A DNA stretch of 60,987 nucleotides from Gemmatimonadota bacterium (GTDB taxonomy: Bacteria; Latescibacterota; UBA2968; UBA8231): the NCBI GenBank assembly GCA_018672475.1, contig JABHFS010000156.1:1-60987 (forward strand), written 5' to 3'. The stretch's first letter is position 1. Every line of letters starts with the position of its first letter. Position numbers and translations under genes: made by a program. Below the pieces are notes generated by a model. That model saw only the letters and a list, made by a program, of their open reading frames with translations. It searched no databases and was not told the origin of the DNA. Shown in pieces: positions 1 to 7,722 of this stretch.

Positions 1-315
1 ACGCGGTATCCGTTGGGGTTTGGGACGGACTTCCAGGCCTTCTTTACGACGGATCCGTTGGACTTGCTTACGGCTGACAGGCCAGCCCTCTTGGGCTAAT
101 AGTGCACGGATACGCCGGTACCCATAGCGAGGATATTGCCAAGACAACGCCACGATCCGCTGGTGCAACTGGCGTTGTTTGGACGGTATGGGCTGCGCCT
201 GATATCGATAAGTCGATCGATATACATCCAGATAGCGACAGGCCCGACGCACCGAGCATAGCCCTTGATCAACCACGTGGGCTACGGCTTGCTTCTTCTG
301 CATCGGGCGTACCAC
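1..315 (-). CDS. IS3-family transposase OrfB, N-terminal part
   Basis: This frame continues from orfA after a -1 slip, and an independent ATG exists at 303. The visible product, about 100 residues, runs from VVRPMQKKQAVAH through CSVRRACRYL, RYGYRRIRALL and VRPKPQRIPR. It matches the HTH_21-like region that precedes the DDE integrase core in IS3-family OrfB. The catalytic core lies beyond the left edge. The decayed copy at 6890-7616 carries clearly homologous segments (CSVRRAC, VRPKPK). In this family OrfAB is the active transposase, and OrfA alone is usually regulatory. Confidence 0.8.
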   Translation of the reverse strand, partial: MVRPMQKKQAVAHVVDQGLCSVRRACRYLDVYRSTYRYQAQPIPSKQRQLHQRIVALSWQYPRYGYRRIRALLAQEGWPVSRKQVQRIRRKEGLEVRPKPQRIPR

Positions 316-575
316 TTTTTTGCGTTGACCTCTTCCAAGACGCGATTTTTGAGCAGCGATTCGGTCAACATCTTTTTTAGCTCAGCATTTTCCTTTTCCA
401 GCTCTTTCAGCCGTTTGGCATCGGCCAGATCCATTTCCCCGTATTTACGTTTCCATCGGTGAAACGTTGCGTTGGAAACATTATGCGCACGGCAAACCGA
501 GTCATTCGTTTCATCTGTTTCCGCTTGCCGTAAAATACGGATGATCGCTTCAGTGCTGTGCTGTTTTTGTATCAT
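282..575 (-). CDS. IS3-family transposase OrfA
   Basis: This 97-residue protein has a helix-turn-helix N-terminal half (about 7-45, with CRAHNVSNATFHRWKRKYG). A leucine-zipper-like coiled coil follows (about 52-85, DAKRLKELEKENAELKKML). This is the OrfA pattern of the IS3 family: end binding by the HTH and multimerisation by the zipper. The ATG at 575 is preceded by AAGGAG at about 9 nt spacing. The frame overlaps orfB through the slippery heptamer near codon 85. A strongly similar but stop-ridden copy is at 6615-6881, so the element has transposed or duplicated locally. Confidence 0.88.
   Translation of the reverse strand: MIQKQHSTEAIIRILRQAETDETNDSVCRAHNVSNATFHRWKRKYGEMDLADAKRLKELEKENAELKKMLTESLLKNRVLEEVNAKKWYARCRRSKP
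315..321 (-). other. Programmed -1 frameshift heptamer A_AAA_AAG
   Basis: On the minus strand the orfA frame reads GCA AAA AAG TGG. The heptamer A AAA AAG is the classical slippery sequence of IS3-family elements. A one-base backward slip here moves ribosomes from orfA into the orfB frame (GTG GTA CGC CCG), which stays open to the window edge. Unslipped ribosomes end at the orfA stop at 282. Confidence 0.8.
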
Positions 576-659
576 GAGGCTACTCCTTGTCGATTAAGAA
601 ATAGTCTCGTCCGCCATGGAACAAATCAGGTAGGTCATGCCAGCCTCCATGATTCAGTC

Positions 660-1422
660 TATCGATAGCAACCCAAAACCGCACGGGACGATATCGTCAT
701 TGCCGGTTTGCAGCAAGCGATCGAAAAATATCTAGCGTATGGTTTTAGCAAGTTATTCAAGATCCTTCGTCGCTGGGGTCACCGATGGAATCACAAACGA
801 GTCCACCGGATTTATTGTCGGCTGAATTTAAATAAGTGGCGCCGTGGCAAGAAACGATTGCCCAATCGGTATCCGATTTAGCTGGTCGTGCCCGATACGA
901 TTAATCGCTGCTGGTCGATCGATTTTATGTGTGACCGTTTGTTTTGCGGGCTTCGTTTAAGGACGCTCAATGTAATTGATGACTTTAGTCGAGAAGTATT
1001 GGCCATCGAAATAGACGTGGGCTTGTCCGCCGAGCGAGTAACGCGCGTCTTGGATCGGGTCGTAGCCTGGCGAGGATATCCGAGTAAGCTGCGCATGGAC
1101 AATGGTCCTGAATTTATCTCAAGCAGCTTGGCCGACTGGGCCGAAGAGCATGCGATCTGCCTCGAATTTATTCAGCCGGGAAAGCCCACGCAAAATTCCT
1201 ATGTCGAATGGTTCAATCGCACCTATCGAGATGAGATACTGAATATGTATGTCTTTAAAACCTTATCCGAAGTACGCGCCCTCACCGAAGAATGGATCGA
1301 CCAATACAACGAAGAAAGACCCCATGACGCTCTCGGGGATCTCACGCCATTCAAATATAGAATGGCTCACCAATAGCTGGAAAACTCTAATTTAGACTGC
1401 CACTAAAATGGGGGTGTTTACA
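660..1422 (+). mobile_element. IS3-family element remnant, 5'-truncated
   Basis: This second IS3-type element lies on the plus strand. Only the C-terminal two thirds of orfB and the right end survive. The right terminus reads CTAAAATGGGGGTGTTTACA (1403-1422), which on the other strand begins with the TGTAAACACCCCC typical of IS3-family ends. No orfA or left end is present; the neighbouring minus-strand IS3 element occupies that side. A nested insertion or recombination probably removed the 5' part. It abuts an ABC permease remnant at 1433. Confidence 0.75.
687..1376 (+). pseudogene. IS3-family transposase OrfB, broken
   Basis: One reading frame encodes the region before the core (RRWGHRWNHKRVHRIY) and then the rve/DDE integrase core (CWSIDFM, NVIDDFSREVLAIEID, LRMDNGPEF, EWFNRTYRDEIL, DQYNEERPHDALG). 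An in-frame TAG at 879-881 separates the two halves. The downstream half is open from a GTG at 888, but the N-terminal DNA-binding part is missing. The DDE acidic residues are visible as SIDFM, RMDNG and NRTYRDE. Because of the stop and the truncation it is unlikely to act as a transposase. Confidence 0.85.
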
Positions 1423-1432
1423 CCGGACCGGG

Positions 1433-1490
1433 TATCGCTCCTTGACCGCGCCCAGATTCAATCCCCGACCAGTACAGACCGCGCTGGAAA
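1433..1490 (-). pseudogene. 3'-end remnant of a sugar ABC permease gene (MalG-like)
   Basis: On the minus strand this stretch reads FQRGLYWSG then, after a frameshift, GLNLGAVKE. The intact permease at 3122-3982 ends QGLTMGAVKE-stop. The final 28 or so nucleotides match at most positions (GGATTG...GGGCGCGGTCAA.GAG), but the stop TGA is CGA here. It lies 10 bp inside the right end of the IS3 remnant. A second permease gene probably once lay here and was deleted by IS-associated rearrangement. The fragment also explains why the glycosidase frame is open upstream of its likely start. Confidence 0.55.
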
Positions 1491-1558
1491 TCCTCCATCC
1501 ATCTTGCTATCTTCATAGAAACACTTCAGCCTCAATCGCAACAAACGGAAAAGACTTG

Positions 1559-3049
1559 ATGGCCACTCCCATACGCATCCATCCCGACAACCCCAAGCTG
1601 TTCGAATTTCGCGACAAACCGCTGGTCCTGCTCACCGCCACCGAACACTACGGCGCGGTATTCAACCGGCCCTTTGACTTTGCACGATATCTGGCCGACA
1701 CGGCGGACAAAAAGATCACATTGTCCCGCCTATTTATTCTATTCAGGGAGTTGCAAAGTCCCAACAATCCCTATTCAACCTGCAAACCCGAATCCCCCGA
1801 CTACATCGCCCCGTATAAACGCATCGGCCCACAACGCGCCCTGGACGGCGAACCGCAATACGATTTGGACCAATGGAACCCCGAGTTCTTCGAGCGCCTG
1901 CACAGTTTTGTGGCACAAGCATCCGACTACGGCATCATCATTGAAATAGTACTGCTAAGCAATACCTACGGTGAGCACATCTGGGCCCTGAACCCGCTCA
2001 ATGCCGCCAACAATATCAACGGTACGGAACACATACCCTGGTACCAGTACATGAGTCAAAACCCAGCGCGTATCTACCAACGCCAGGTTCAGCTCACCCG
2101 CCGCATCGTCGCCGAGCTGAACCCATACGACAATATCATCTGGGAAATCTGCAATGAACCGGGCGGCGGCGTGGGGGCGGACGACGCGCCCGCCCCAGAG
2201 CGGGTGAACGACTGGCTCGAATCCCTCAACAACCTTATCCGCCAAACTGAAGCGGAGCTGCCCAAGCAGCATATAATTGCCGGCCAGGAAGCCTTCGCCT
2301 ACAAGCTGCCCGAAGAAAGCCACAACCCGCTCGACGTGCACCAATTCTCCGACCGCTCGTTCGACAGCCAAGAGTACGAAGTGGTCAATATGCACCCGCT
2401 GTCCAATATGAAGCACCGAGGCAAACAGTATAATCTCGGCCGTTTCATGCAGGCCCAACTGAACCTGGAAGCCTACCGGCAGTACTGCCTGGACCTCTAC
2501 CCCGAAGCCAAACCGCTGAACCTCGACGAAGACAACTGCGCCAGTCAGTACAAGGACCTGCACGGCTGGACCATACACCGCAAACGCGCCTGGATGGCCT
2601 TGTTGTGCGGCGCCCACTACGATGTCATCGACTTCAGCATCAACAACTATCTCGAAACCGGCACGCCCCAATCCCAACGCCATATCCGCAACTGGATGCG
2701 GCATCTCTCCGAGTATGTCCATGCGCTAGACCTGGTCCATAGCCGCCCCATGCCGATGCTGGTCCGCCAAAACCCGAAACACGCGCTGGCGGTCGTATTC
2801 GGTGTCCCGTGCAAAGACTACAGCGCCTACCTGGCCGACCACCGCGAAGCCGGAGATCCTAGTGCCGGTGAGCGTGTTGAAGGCGAGCTGGTTATAGATC
2901 TGCCCAAAGGCGACTATAAAGCCGCCTGCTTCTCCCCACAAACTGGTCTGTATTCCCCCCGGACCCTGCACTCGGGTGGCCCCAAGACGGTCTTTGCGTT
3001 ACCGCCGTTCAACCACGATATCGTGCTGCGCTTGCAGCGGCTGGGATAA
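1559..3049 (+). CDS. Clan GH-A (GH5-like) glycoside hydrolase
   Basis: This 496-residue protein has no signal peptide, so it is probably cytoplasmic. The motif IIWEICNEPGGG places a candidate acid/base Glu at about 200, as in the TIM-barrel GH5-type NEP motif. Glu324 in PLNLDEDN is a candidate nucleophile. The N-terminal segment (FRDKPLVLLTATEHYGAV) resembles the start of uncharacterised cellulase-like proteins. I chose the ATG at 1559, preceded by GGAAAAG. The frame is open back to a TTG at 1442, but that part overlaps a permease remnant. It converges on a sugar ABC importer 72 bp away, so it probably cleaves an imported oligosaccharide. Substrate unknown. Confidence 0.7.
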   Translation: MATPIRIHPDNPKLFEFRDKPLVLLTATEHYGAVFNRPFDFARYLADTADKKITLSRLFILFRELQSPNNPYSTCKPESPDYIAPYKRIGPQRALDGEPQYDLDQWNPEFFERLHSFVAQASDYGIIIEIVLLSNTYGEHIWALNPLNAANNINGTEHIPWYQYMSQNPARIYQRQVQLTRRIVAELNPYDNIIWEICNEPGGGVGADDAPAPERVNDWLESLNNLIRQTEAELPKQHIIAGQEAFAYKLPEESHNPLDVHQFSDRSFDSQEYEVVNMHPLSNMKHRGKQYNLGRFMQAQLNLEAYRQYCLDLYPEAKPLNLDEDNCASQYKDLHGWTIHRKRAWMALLCGAHYDVIDFSINNYLETGTPQSQRHIRNWMRHLSEYVHALDLVHSRPMPMLVRQNPKHALAVVFGVPCKDYSAYLADHREAGDPSAGERVEGELVIDLPKGDYKAACFSPQTGLYSPRTLHSGGPKTVFALPPFNHDIVLRLQRLG

Positions 3050-3121
3050 TCTGGACATAGGTTGGAACGATAATTCGGTTTCGCGGCCGATCCGTAAATG
3101 CACGGAAAATCTGAGCGAATG

Positions 3122-3982
3122 TCACTCTTTGACCGCGCCCATGGTCAATCCCTGGATCAAATAGCGCTGCATAAAGCGGATAAAGACCACCGCAGGGACA
3201 ATCAGTACGGTAGCAATGGCCGCGATGCGGCCCCAGTAGACCTGATCGAAGGAGATCTGCCCAGCGATCAGCACGGTGGTGGTCTGGGCGTCGGGGGTGC
3301 TGGTCAACAGCGAGGCGAAGATATACTCGTTCCAAGCGCCCAAAAAGGTGAAGGTCGCCGTGGCCATCAGCCCCGGAGCCGCCATCGGCACAGTCACGTG
3401 CCAGAAGGCCTGCAGACGGTTGCAACCGTCGATGCGGGCCGAGTCTTCCAGCTCGGCCGGGATGTCCATTAGGAAACCGCGCATCATCCAGATAACAAAG
3501 GGCGTCAAGAAGGCCGAATAGACCAGAATCAACGCGAAGTGGGTGTTGAGCAGTTCGAGCGAGCGGACCATGTGGTAGACCGGGATGCCGACGGCCATCG
3601 CCGGGACCATGCGCACGACGAGGAATAACATCGCCATCAGCGAACGGCCACGCATGCGAAAGCGGGCCAGGCCGTAGGCGGCTAGTGTGCCGACGACCAT
3701 GGTGATGGCGATGGTGCAGGTGGTGACAATCAGCGAGTTCTTGAGGTAGGACGCCACCGCCACTCCCGAAGTGCCGGTTTCCTTGAAGACATAGGCGTAG
3801 TTGTCGAGAGTCGCCTTGGAAAAGGGCGGCATTAAAGGGTGCCCGCCGAAAATTTCGAGATTGGTCTTGAAGGACGTGATGACCACCCAGTAGATCGGCA
3901 ACATTTCGACCACGCAGAACGCAACGATGACCAGGTACGCCAGTGCCAGCGCCAGCATCTTTTTGAAACGAGCGGCCGACAT
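3122..3982 (-). CDS. Sugar ABC transporter permease, MalG type
   Basis: This 286-residue inner-membrane protein has about six membrane segments. The first is at about 10-32. The EAA loop ELEDSARIDGCNRLQAFWHV, near residue 190, is the cytoplasmic contact with the ATPase. The family is the MalG-type permease of CUT1 carbohydrate importers. Its ATG overlaps the stop of the upstream permease by 1 nt (TAATG), so the two are translationally coupled. No ATP-binding gene lies in the unit. CUT1 systems often share an ATPase encoded elsewhere, which is the likely explanation. Confidence 0.9.
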   Translation of the reverse strand: MSAARFKKMLALALAYLVIVAFCVVEMLPIYWVVITSFKTNLEIFGGHPLMPPFSKATLDNYAYVFKETGTSGVAVASYLKNSLIVTTCTIAITMVVGTLAAYGLARFRMRGRSLMAMLFLVVRMVPAMAVGIPVYHMVRSLELLNTHFALILVYSAFLTPFVIWMMRGFLMDIPAELEDSARIDGCNRLQAFWHVTVPMAAPGLMATATFTFLGAWNEYIFASLLTSTPDAQTTTVLIAGQISFDQVYWGRIAAIATVLIVPAVVFIRFMQRYLIQGLTMGAVKE

Positions 3983-4863
3983 TAGTTACGCACCTCGCTG
4001 ATCTGGCGATCGAGGAGTTTGGTGAGGACCGCGGTCAGCAAGACGATAAAGACCAGGAAGGCCATGCCGATGGCGGTGGCATTGCCCATCTCGCGCAGCT
4101 TGAAGCCAGTCTGCCAGATCAAGAAGCTGAGGCTGCTAGTGCTGCGGCCGGGACCGCCCTGGGTCAGCACGAAAACCAGCTCGTGGACCCTGAGCGCGTC
4201 CATCACGCGGATGACCAGCACTACTAGGTAAACCGGCCTGAGTAGGGGTAGAGTGATGTAAAAGAAGGACTGCCAGCTGCGGGCACCGTCGATTTGCGCC
4301 GCCTCGAAGGGTTCGGGCGGCAGGCTCTTCAAGCCGGCTAGCAGGATGACGGTCACAAAGGGCAGCGACCACCAGGCGTCGATCCCAATCAGCACCCACG
4401 GCGCCGCCGACTTCTGCACCAACCACGTTTGGTAGTCGGCGATGCCGAATTCCTGCAGTAGGAAGGTCATGGTACCGTAGTCGGCGTTGAGAAAAAACTT
4501 CCAGGTAACGCCGACAGCGACCGGCGACAGAGCGATCGGGGCCAGCAACAAGGTGTTGAAAAAACGCATGCCGCGGATGGGCTGATTGAGCAAGAGCGCC
4601 AGGGCGGTGCCGAGGACAATTTCGATACAAACGGCGGCCAGCGCATAAAAGAGGGTGAACTCGATCGAGCCCCACAGGCGCTCGTTATCGATCAGTTCGA
4701 TATAGTTGGCCAGCCCGACGTAGCGCTCCTGGCCGATGGTCGCCAACTGCCAGTCGTAGAGGCTGAGCTTGAAGCCCAACAGAACCGGATAACCGACGAC
4801 GGCCAAGAGCAGAACGATGCTCGGCGTCATGAATAGCCAAGGAGTGGTGCGGGCGTCGGGCAT
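3982..4863 (-). CDS. Sugar ABC transporter permease, MalF type
   Basis: This 293-residue polytopic protein starts MPDARTTPWLFMTPSIVLLL, with a first membrane helix at about 9-30. The EAA motif is PFEAAQIDGARSWQSFFYI around residue 190. It pairs with the MalG-type permease downstream (1-nt overlap) and follows the binding-protein gene by 3 nt. The three-gene unit is therefore a compact importer operon. Length and topology are typical of UgpA/MalF-like subunits lacking the large periplasmic loop of E. coli MalF. Confidence 0.9.
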   Translation of the reverse strand: MPDARTTPWLFMTPSIVLLLAVVGYPVLLGFKLSLYDWQLATIGQERYVGLANYIELIDNERLWGSIEFTLFYALAAVCIEIVLGTALALLLNQPIRGMRFFNTLLLAPIALSPVAVGVTWKFFLNADYGTMTFLLQEFGIADYQTWLVQKSAAPWVLIGIDAWWSLPFVTVILLAGLKSLPPEPFEAAQIDGARSWQSFFYITLPLLRPVYLVVLVIRVMDALRVHELVFVLTQGGPGRSTSSLSFLIWQTGFKLREMGNATAIGMAFLVFIVLLTAVLTKLLDRQISEVRN

Positions 4864-4866
4864 CTG

Positions 4867-6210
4867 CTAGCCTTTAAAGCGGCCGCTGGCCCGGGTGATC
4901 TCATCGACGCGGGCGGCGATGCGGTCTAGCACCTGTTGTGCATCGTTGGTCTCGTCGGTGACGTAGGGTCCCAATTCCTCCTGCAGGACCAATTGGACTG
5001 CGTCCCATTCGAGGGTCCTGGTCTGCTGGCCACGGCCGTTGTTGTTGGAATCGCGGATCGCGTGGATCCAGGGGTAGGCAGCTTTGACTTCTGGGTCGTC
5101 GTAGACGCTTTTGCGCGAGGGATTGAAATTGACCGCCGAATTGAGGAAGAATTTTTTCTGCCACGCGTAGCTATTGTATTCGCGAACCAATACCCAGGCC
5201 AGTTCCTTGTCGGGCGAGTTGGCCGCGATCAGCGAGTACCAGTGCCCAGCGTCGCTAGCGCTGACTTTGATTCTGGGCCAGGGAGCCATGCTGAGCTTGC
5301 CCGCCGCCAATGAGTTTGCGGGATCGTTGTAAATACCGCCGAGGTTATTCCACTGCGGCAGCATCGCACCCCGACCCTGCTGGAAGGCGGCATGTGCCTC
5401 GGGAAAGTCCCAGGTGACGTTGGTCGGCGAAGCCCACTTGAGTAAGTCTTTCAACAACCGGGTCACCACCAAGCCGTCGGCGTTATTGACGATGCACTTG
5501 CCGTTTTGGTCCCAAATATAGGTATAGTCCTGCGACAGCCACAGGCTCAACCAGATCTGGGTGCACTGGGTGCCATTGGGCGAGTACATCAGCAGCAGGG
5601 GCTTGTCGCGGCGCGCGTCGAGCGCCTGCCCATAACGCTGGACATCGTCCCAGGTGACGGGCGGCACAGCCCGGCCCTGCTCATCGACAAAACCGGCGTC
5701 GGCAATTTTGTCGGTGCGGTAGTAGAAGGCTAAGGCATTAGCGGTGACGGAGAGGTTGTAGAGTCTTCCATCGACGCGGCCTGATTCGAGTGCCCCGGGT
5801 AGGTAGTCGGCAAAATCCCACTTGGGCGGCGTGAGATTGGGGTCTTTGATAAAGTCGTCGATGGGTTGAACCAGTCCCTGCAGCACCAGGGGGTACACGG
5901 CGTAGTACCAGGTGAGATCCATTTCGCCTTTGTCGGCGGTGAGCGAGAGGGCGATTTGCTGTCCCATGTCGGCGACAGGGATGGAGACGAAACTGATTTT
6001 GGCGCCGGTGAGGTCTTCGAAATAGGGCTGGAAGAGTTCGAAGGCGCCTTCGAAGATCGGAGAGGCCTGCTGGTAGATGGTGAGGGAGCGGCCAGCGTAG
6101 GGTTTCAGGTGTAAATTGGGAAAGCCGAGGGTGGGCGTGAGAGTGAGGGCGGCGGTGGCGGCAGCGGTTTTTTTTAGGAAAGTGCGGCGATTAGTGCTTG
6201 TGCGTGACAT
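4867..6210 (-). CDS. Extracellular sugar-binding protein (family 1), Tat-exported
   Basis: This 447-residue protein is the solute receptor of the CUT1 importer and first gene of the operon. The N-terminus has a twin-arginine motif (TNRRTFLKK) and an Ala/Thr-rich h-region ending near residue 30, so export is probably by Tat. The body fits the SBP family 1 fold, with many aromatic residues usual for oligosaccharide sites (WDDVQRYGQAL, WDFPEAHAAFQQGRGAMLPQW). The ATG is preceded by GAGGT. The neighbouring glycosidase suggests a plant or algal oligosaccharide, but the sequence does not give the ligand. Confidence 0.85.
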   Translation of the reverse strand: MSRTSTNRRTFLKKTAAATAALTLTPTLGFPNLHLKPYAGRSLTIYQQASPIFEGAFELFQPYFEDLTGAKISFVSIPVADMGQQIALSLTADKGEMDLTWYYAVYPLVLQGLVQPIDDFIKDPNLTPPKWDFADYLPGALESGRVDGRLYNLSVTANALAFYYRTDKIADAGFVDEQGRAVPPVTWDDVQRYGQALDARRDKPLLLMYSPNGTQCTQIWLSLWLSQDYTYIWDQNGKCIVNNADGLVVTRLLKDLLKWASPTNVTWDFPEAHAAFQQGRGAMLPQWNNLGGIYNDPANSLAAGKLSMAPWPRIKVSASDAGHWYSLIAANSPDKELAWVLVREYNSYAWQKKFFLNSAVNFNPSRKSVYDDPEVKAAYPWIHAIRDSNNNGRGQQTRTLEWDAVQLVLQEELGPYVTDETNDAQQVLDRIAARVDEITRASGRFKG

Positions 6211-6594
6211 CGGATTACCTCGGGTTCTGTCGAATTGATCGCGTTAGGAGCCCGTCTGAGTGTGGGCGGGCTATCGGAGAGCTTCTGTCGCAATCTGGCT
6301 GTGCCTGTTATCGGGATAATGAGGGATAGTTAGAGGTGGGTGTCAAATCCGACCGCGGTCCGCGTTCAGGGAAACAGCCCGTTACCGATAATGCCGCTGA
6401 ACGAGCAAACCATCTAGAACACCCCGTAAATGGTGAACTGCCTCCTGGTGAGTGGCGAGCCGGGCGGCAGCGTAGTCGTAAACCTAAGTTTGGGCAGCTA
6501 TATAAAATATGGGCCTGAGGTTGATCGCCCCATAGGCATACAGCCACCTGGGGATCGCCAAAGTATGCGCTTTGCATTTCATCAGTATTCCTCC
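6211..6594 (-). promoter_or_regulatory. Upstream region of the sugar importer; weak promoter candidate
   Basis: This 384-bp stretch has no credible gene. On the minus strand TTGACA (complement 6341-6346) is followed 19 bp later by CATTAT (6316-6321), a sub-optimal sigma70 pair pointing at the binding-protein gene. Just upstream of the -35 is a perfect palindrome, GACCGCGGTC (6351-6360), a plausible operator. The rest shows no RNA gene or strong hairpin. Confidence 0.3.
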
Positions 6595-6614
6595 GATTCG
6601 TCTAAGAAATACTC

Positions 6615-6881
6615 ATGAAAGACAAAACACATCGCACCTAAGAGATTGTCCGTATTTTACGGCAGGCCGATGGCGGTGAAACCGCTCAAGCTGTTTGCCG
6701 CACGCACAACATCTCAGAGCAGACGTTCTATCGCTGGAAAAAGAAATACGGCGACATGGAATTGGCCGATGCCAAACGGCTCAAGGAATTAGAAAAATAA
6801 AACGCCGAGTTAAAAAAGATGTTGGCCGAATCGACGCTGAAAAATCGAATGCGCAAAGAGGCCTATTCAAAAAAATGGTAA
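6615..6881 (+). pseudogene. Decayed IS3-family orfA
   Basis: Translation in one frame gives an OrfA closely resembling the one at 282-575 (EIVRILRQA, RWKKKYGDMELADAKRLKELEK, NAELKKMLAES). In-frame TAA codons at 6639 and 6798 interrupt it, and it ends at TAA 6879. No frameshift heptamer remains functional. It is the 5' part of a dead copy of the left-edge IS, in the opposite orientation. Confidence 0.85.
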
Positions 6882-6889
6882 GGTAAGCC

Positions 6890-7616
6890 CTTCGCAAAAA
6901 ATGTCGGCTGTGACACACGTGGTGCTGCAGCGGCTGTGCTCGGTGCGAAGGGCCTGCACCTACCTTGGACTTGCCCTGCTATACCTATCGATATGTGCCG
7001 AAGCCGCTGAATGATCGCCAAAAGCAGGTTGACCAGCAGATCATCGCCTTATCTTGGCCATATCTACTTTTGTTGGCAAGAGAGGGCTGGGCGGTACGTC
7101 GTAAACAAGCCCAGCGCATTCGTCGACGGTAAGGGCTTAAAGTGCGACCTAAACCCAAGAAGGCAGCCGTACGTTGAAAACGATGACGCTGCTGGATAGG
7201 TATGGCCGCCAATCTTTACCCATCCAGGTCGGACGGCAGATCACCGCCGCTCAGGTCTTGGCGTACTGGAACAAGCGATGATCCAATACGGGGTGCCCGG
7301 CTTTATGCGTAGTGATAATCGCCCCGAGTTTATCGCCGCTAAAGTCCAGCAATGGCTCGCAGACCACCAGACCAAAGCGATCTATATTGACCCGGGTAGT
7401 CCCCGGAAAAATGGATACATCGCCAGTTTTCACAGTCGTTTGCGCGGCGAATCTCTACGCCGAGAAATGTTATTGAATCGGCGCGAGGCGCAAGTGGCCA
7501 TCGCGGATGGGCGCCAACATTACAATCGAGAAAACCCCATAGTCGACTCGGTTATCTCAGCCCAGAGGACTTTATACAAACCAGAACACTCACACCCTAA
7601 CCGGGCCAATTATTAG
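6890..7616 (+). pseudogene. Decayed IS3-family orfB
   Basis: Fragments in several frames match OrfB: CSVRRACTYLGL near 6940, QQIIALSWPY near 7040, LKVRPKPKK near 7140 and a longer rve-domain piece from 7278 (GVPGFMRSDNRPEFIAAK, IDPGSPRKNGYIASFHSRLR). Frameshifts and deletions separate them. The usual catalytic DNGPEF is DNRPEF here. A terminal repeat-like GTGTCCGCTGCTCAT at about 7616-7630 marks the probable right end. This is a dead element between the sugar importer and argJ. Confidence 0.8.
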
Positions 7617-7722
7617 TGTCCGCTGCTCATAAAAGGAACGAAATAAGAAAGTTTTTATATGAATCCTATAGACGGTTCATTTTATTTATTGGCAACTTAC
7701 TGTTTGTCATATACACAAATGA

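Larger units (their letters stand above)
1..628 (-). mobile_element. IS3-family insertion sequence, partial (runs off the left edge)
   Basis: An orfA and the start of an overlapping orfB in the -1 frame lie on the minus strand, the standard IS3-family layout (IS407-like by orfA resemblance). The right boundary is approximate. Upstream of orfA, about 600-628, the minus strand reads GGCGGACGAGACTATTTC, which resembles the terminal GCGGACACTAAT seen at the end of the decayed copy near 7620. The other end and most of orfB lie outside the window. No open frame in the visible part is broken, so the element may be intact. Confidence 0.8.

Noticed and set aside
1955..2722. 255-codon minus-strand ORF inside the glycosidase gene
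   Set aside because: Shadow frame with no domain, overlapping a gene with GH-A motifs.
6336..6618. Two 60-62-codon plus-strand ORFs before the dead IS copy
   Set aside because: They overlap in different frames, lack SDs and resemble nothing.
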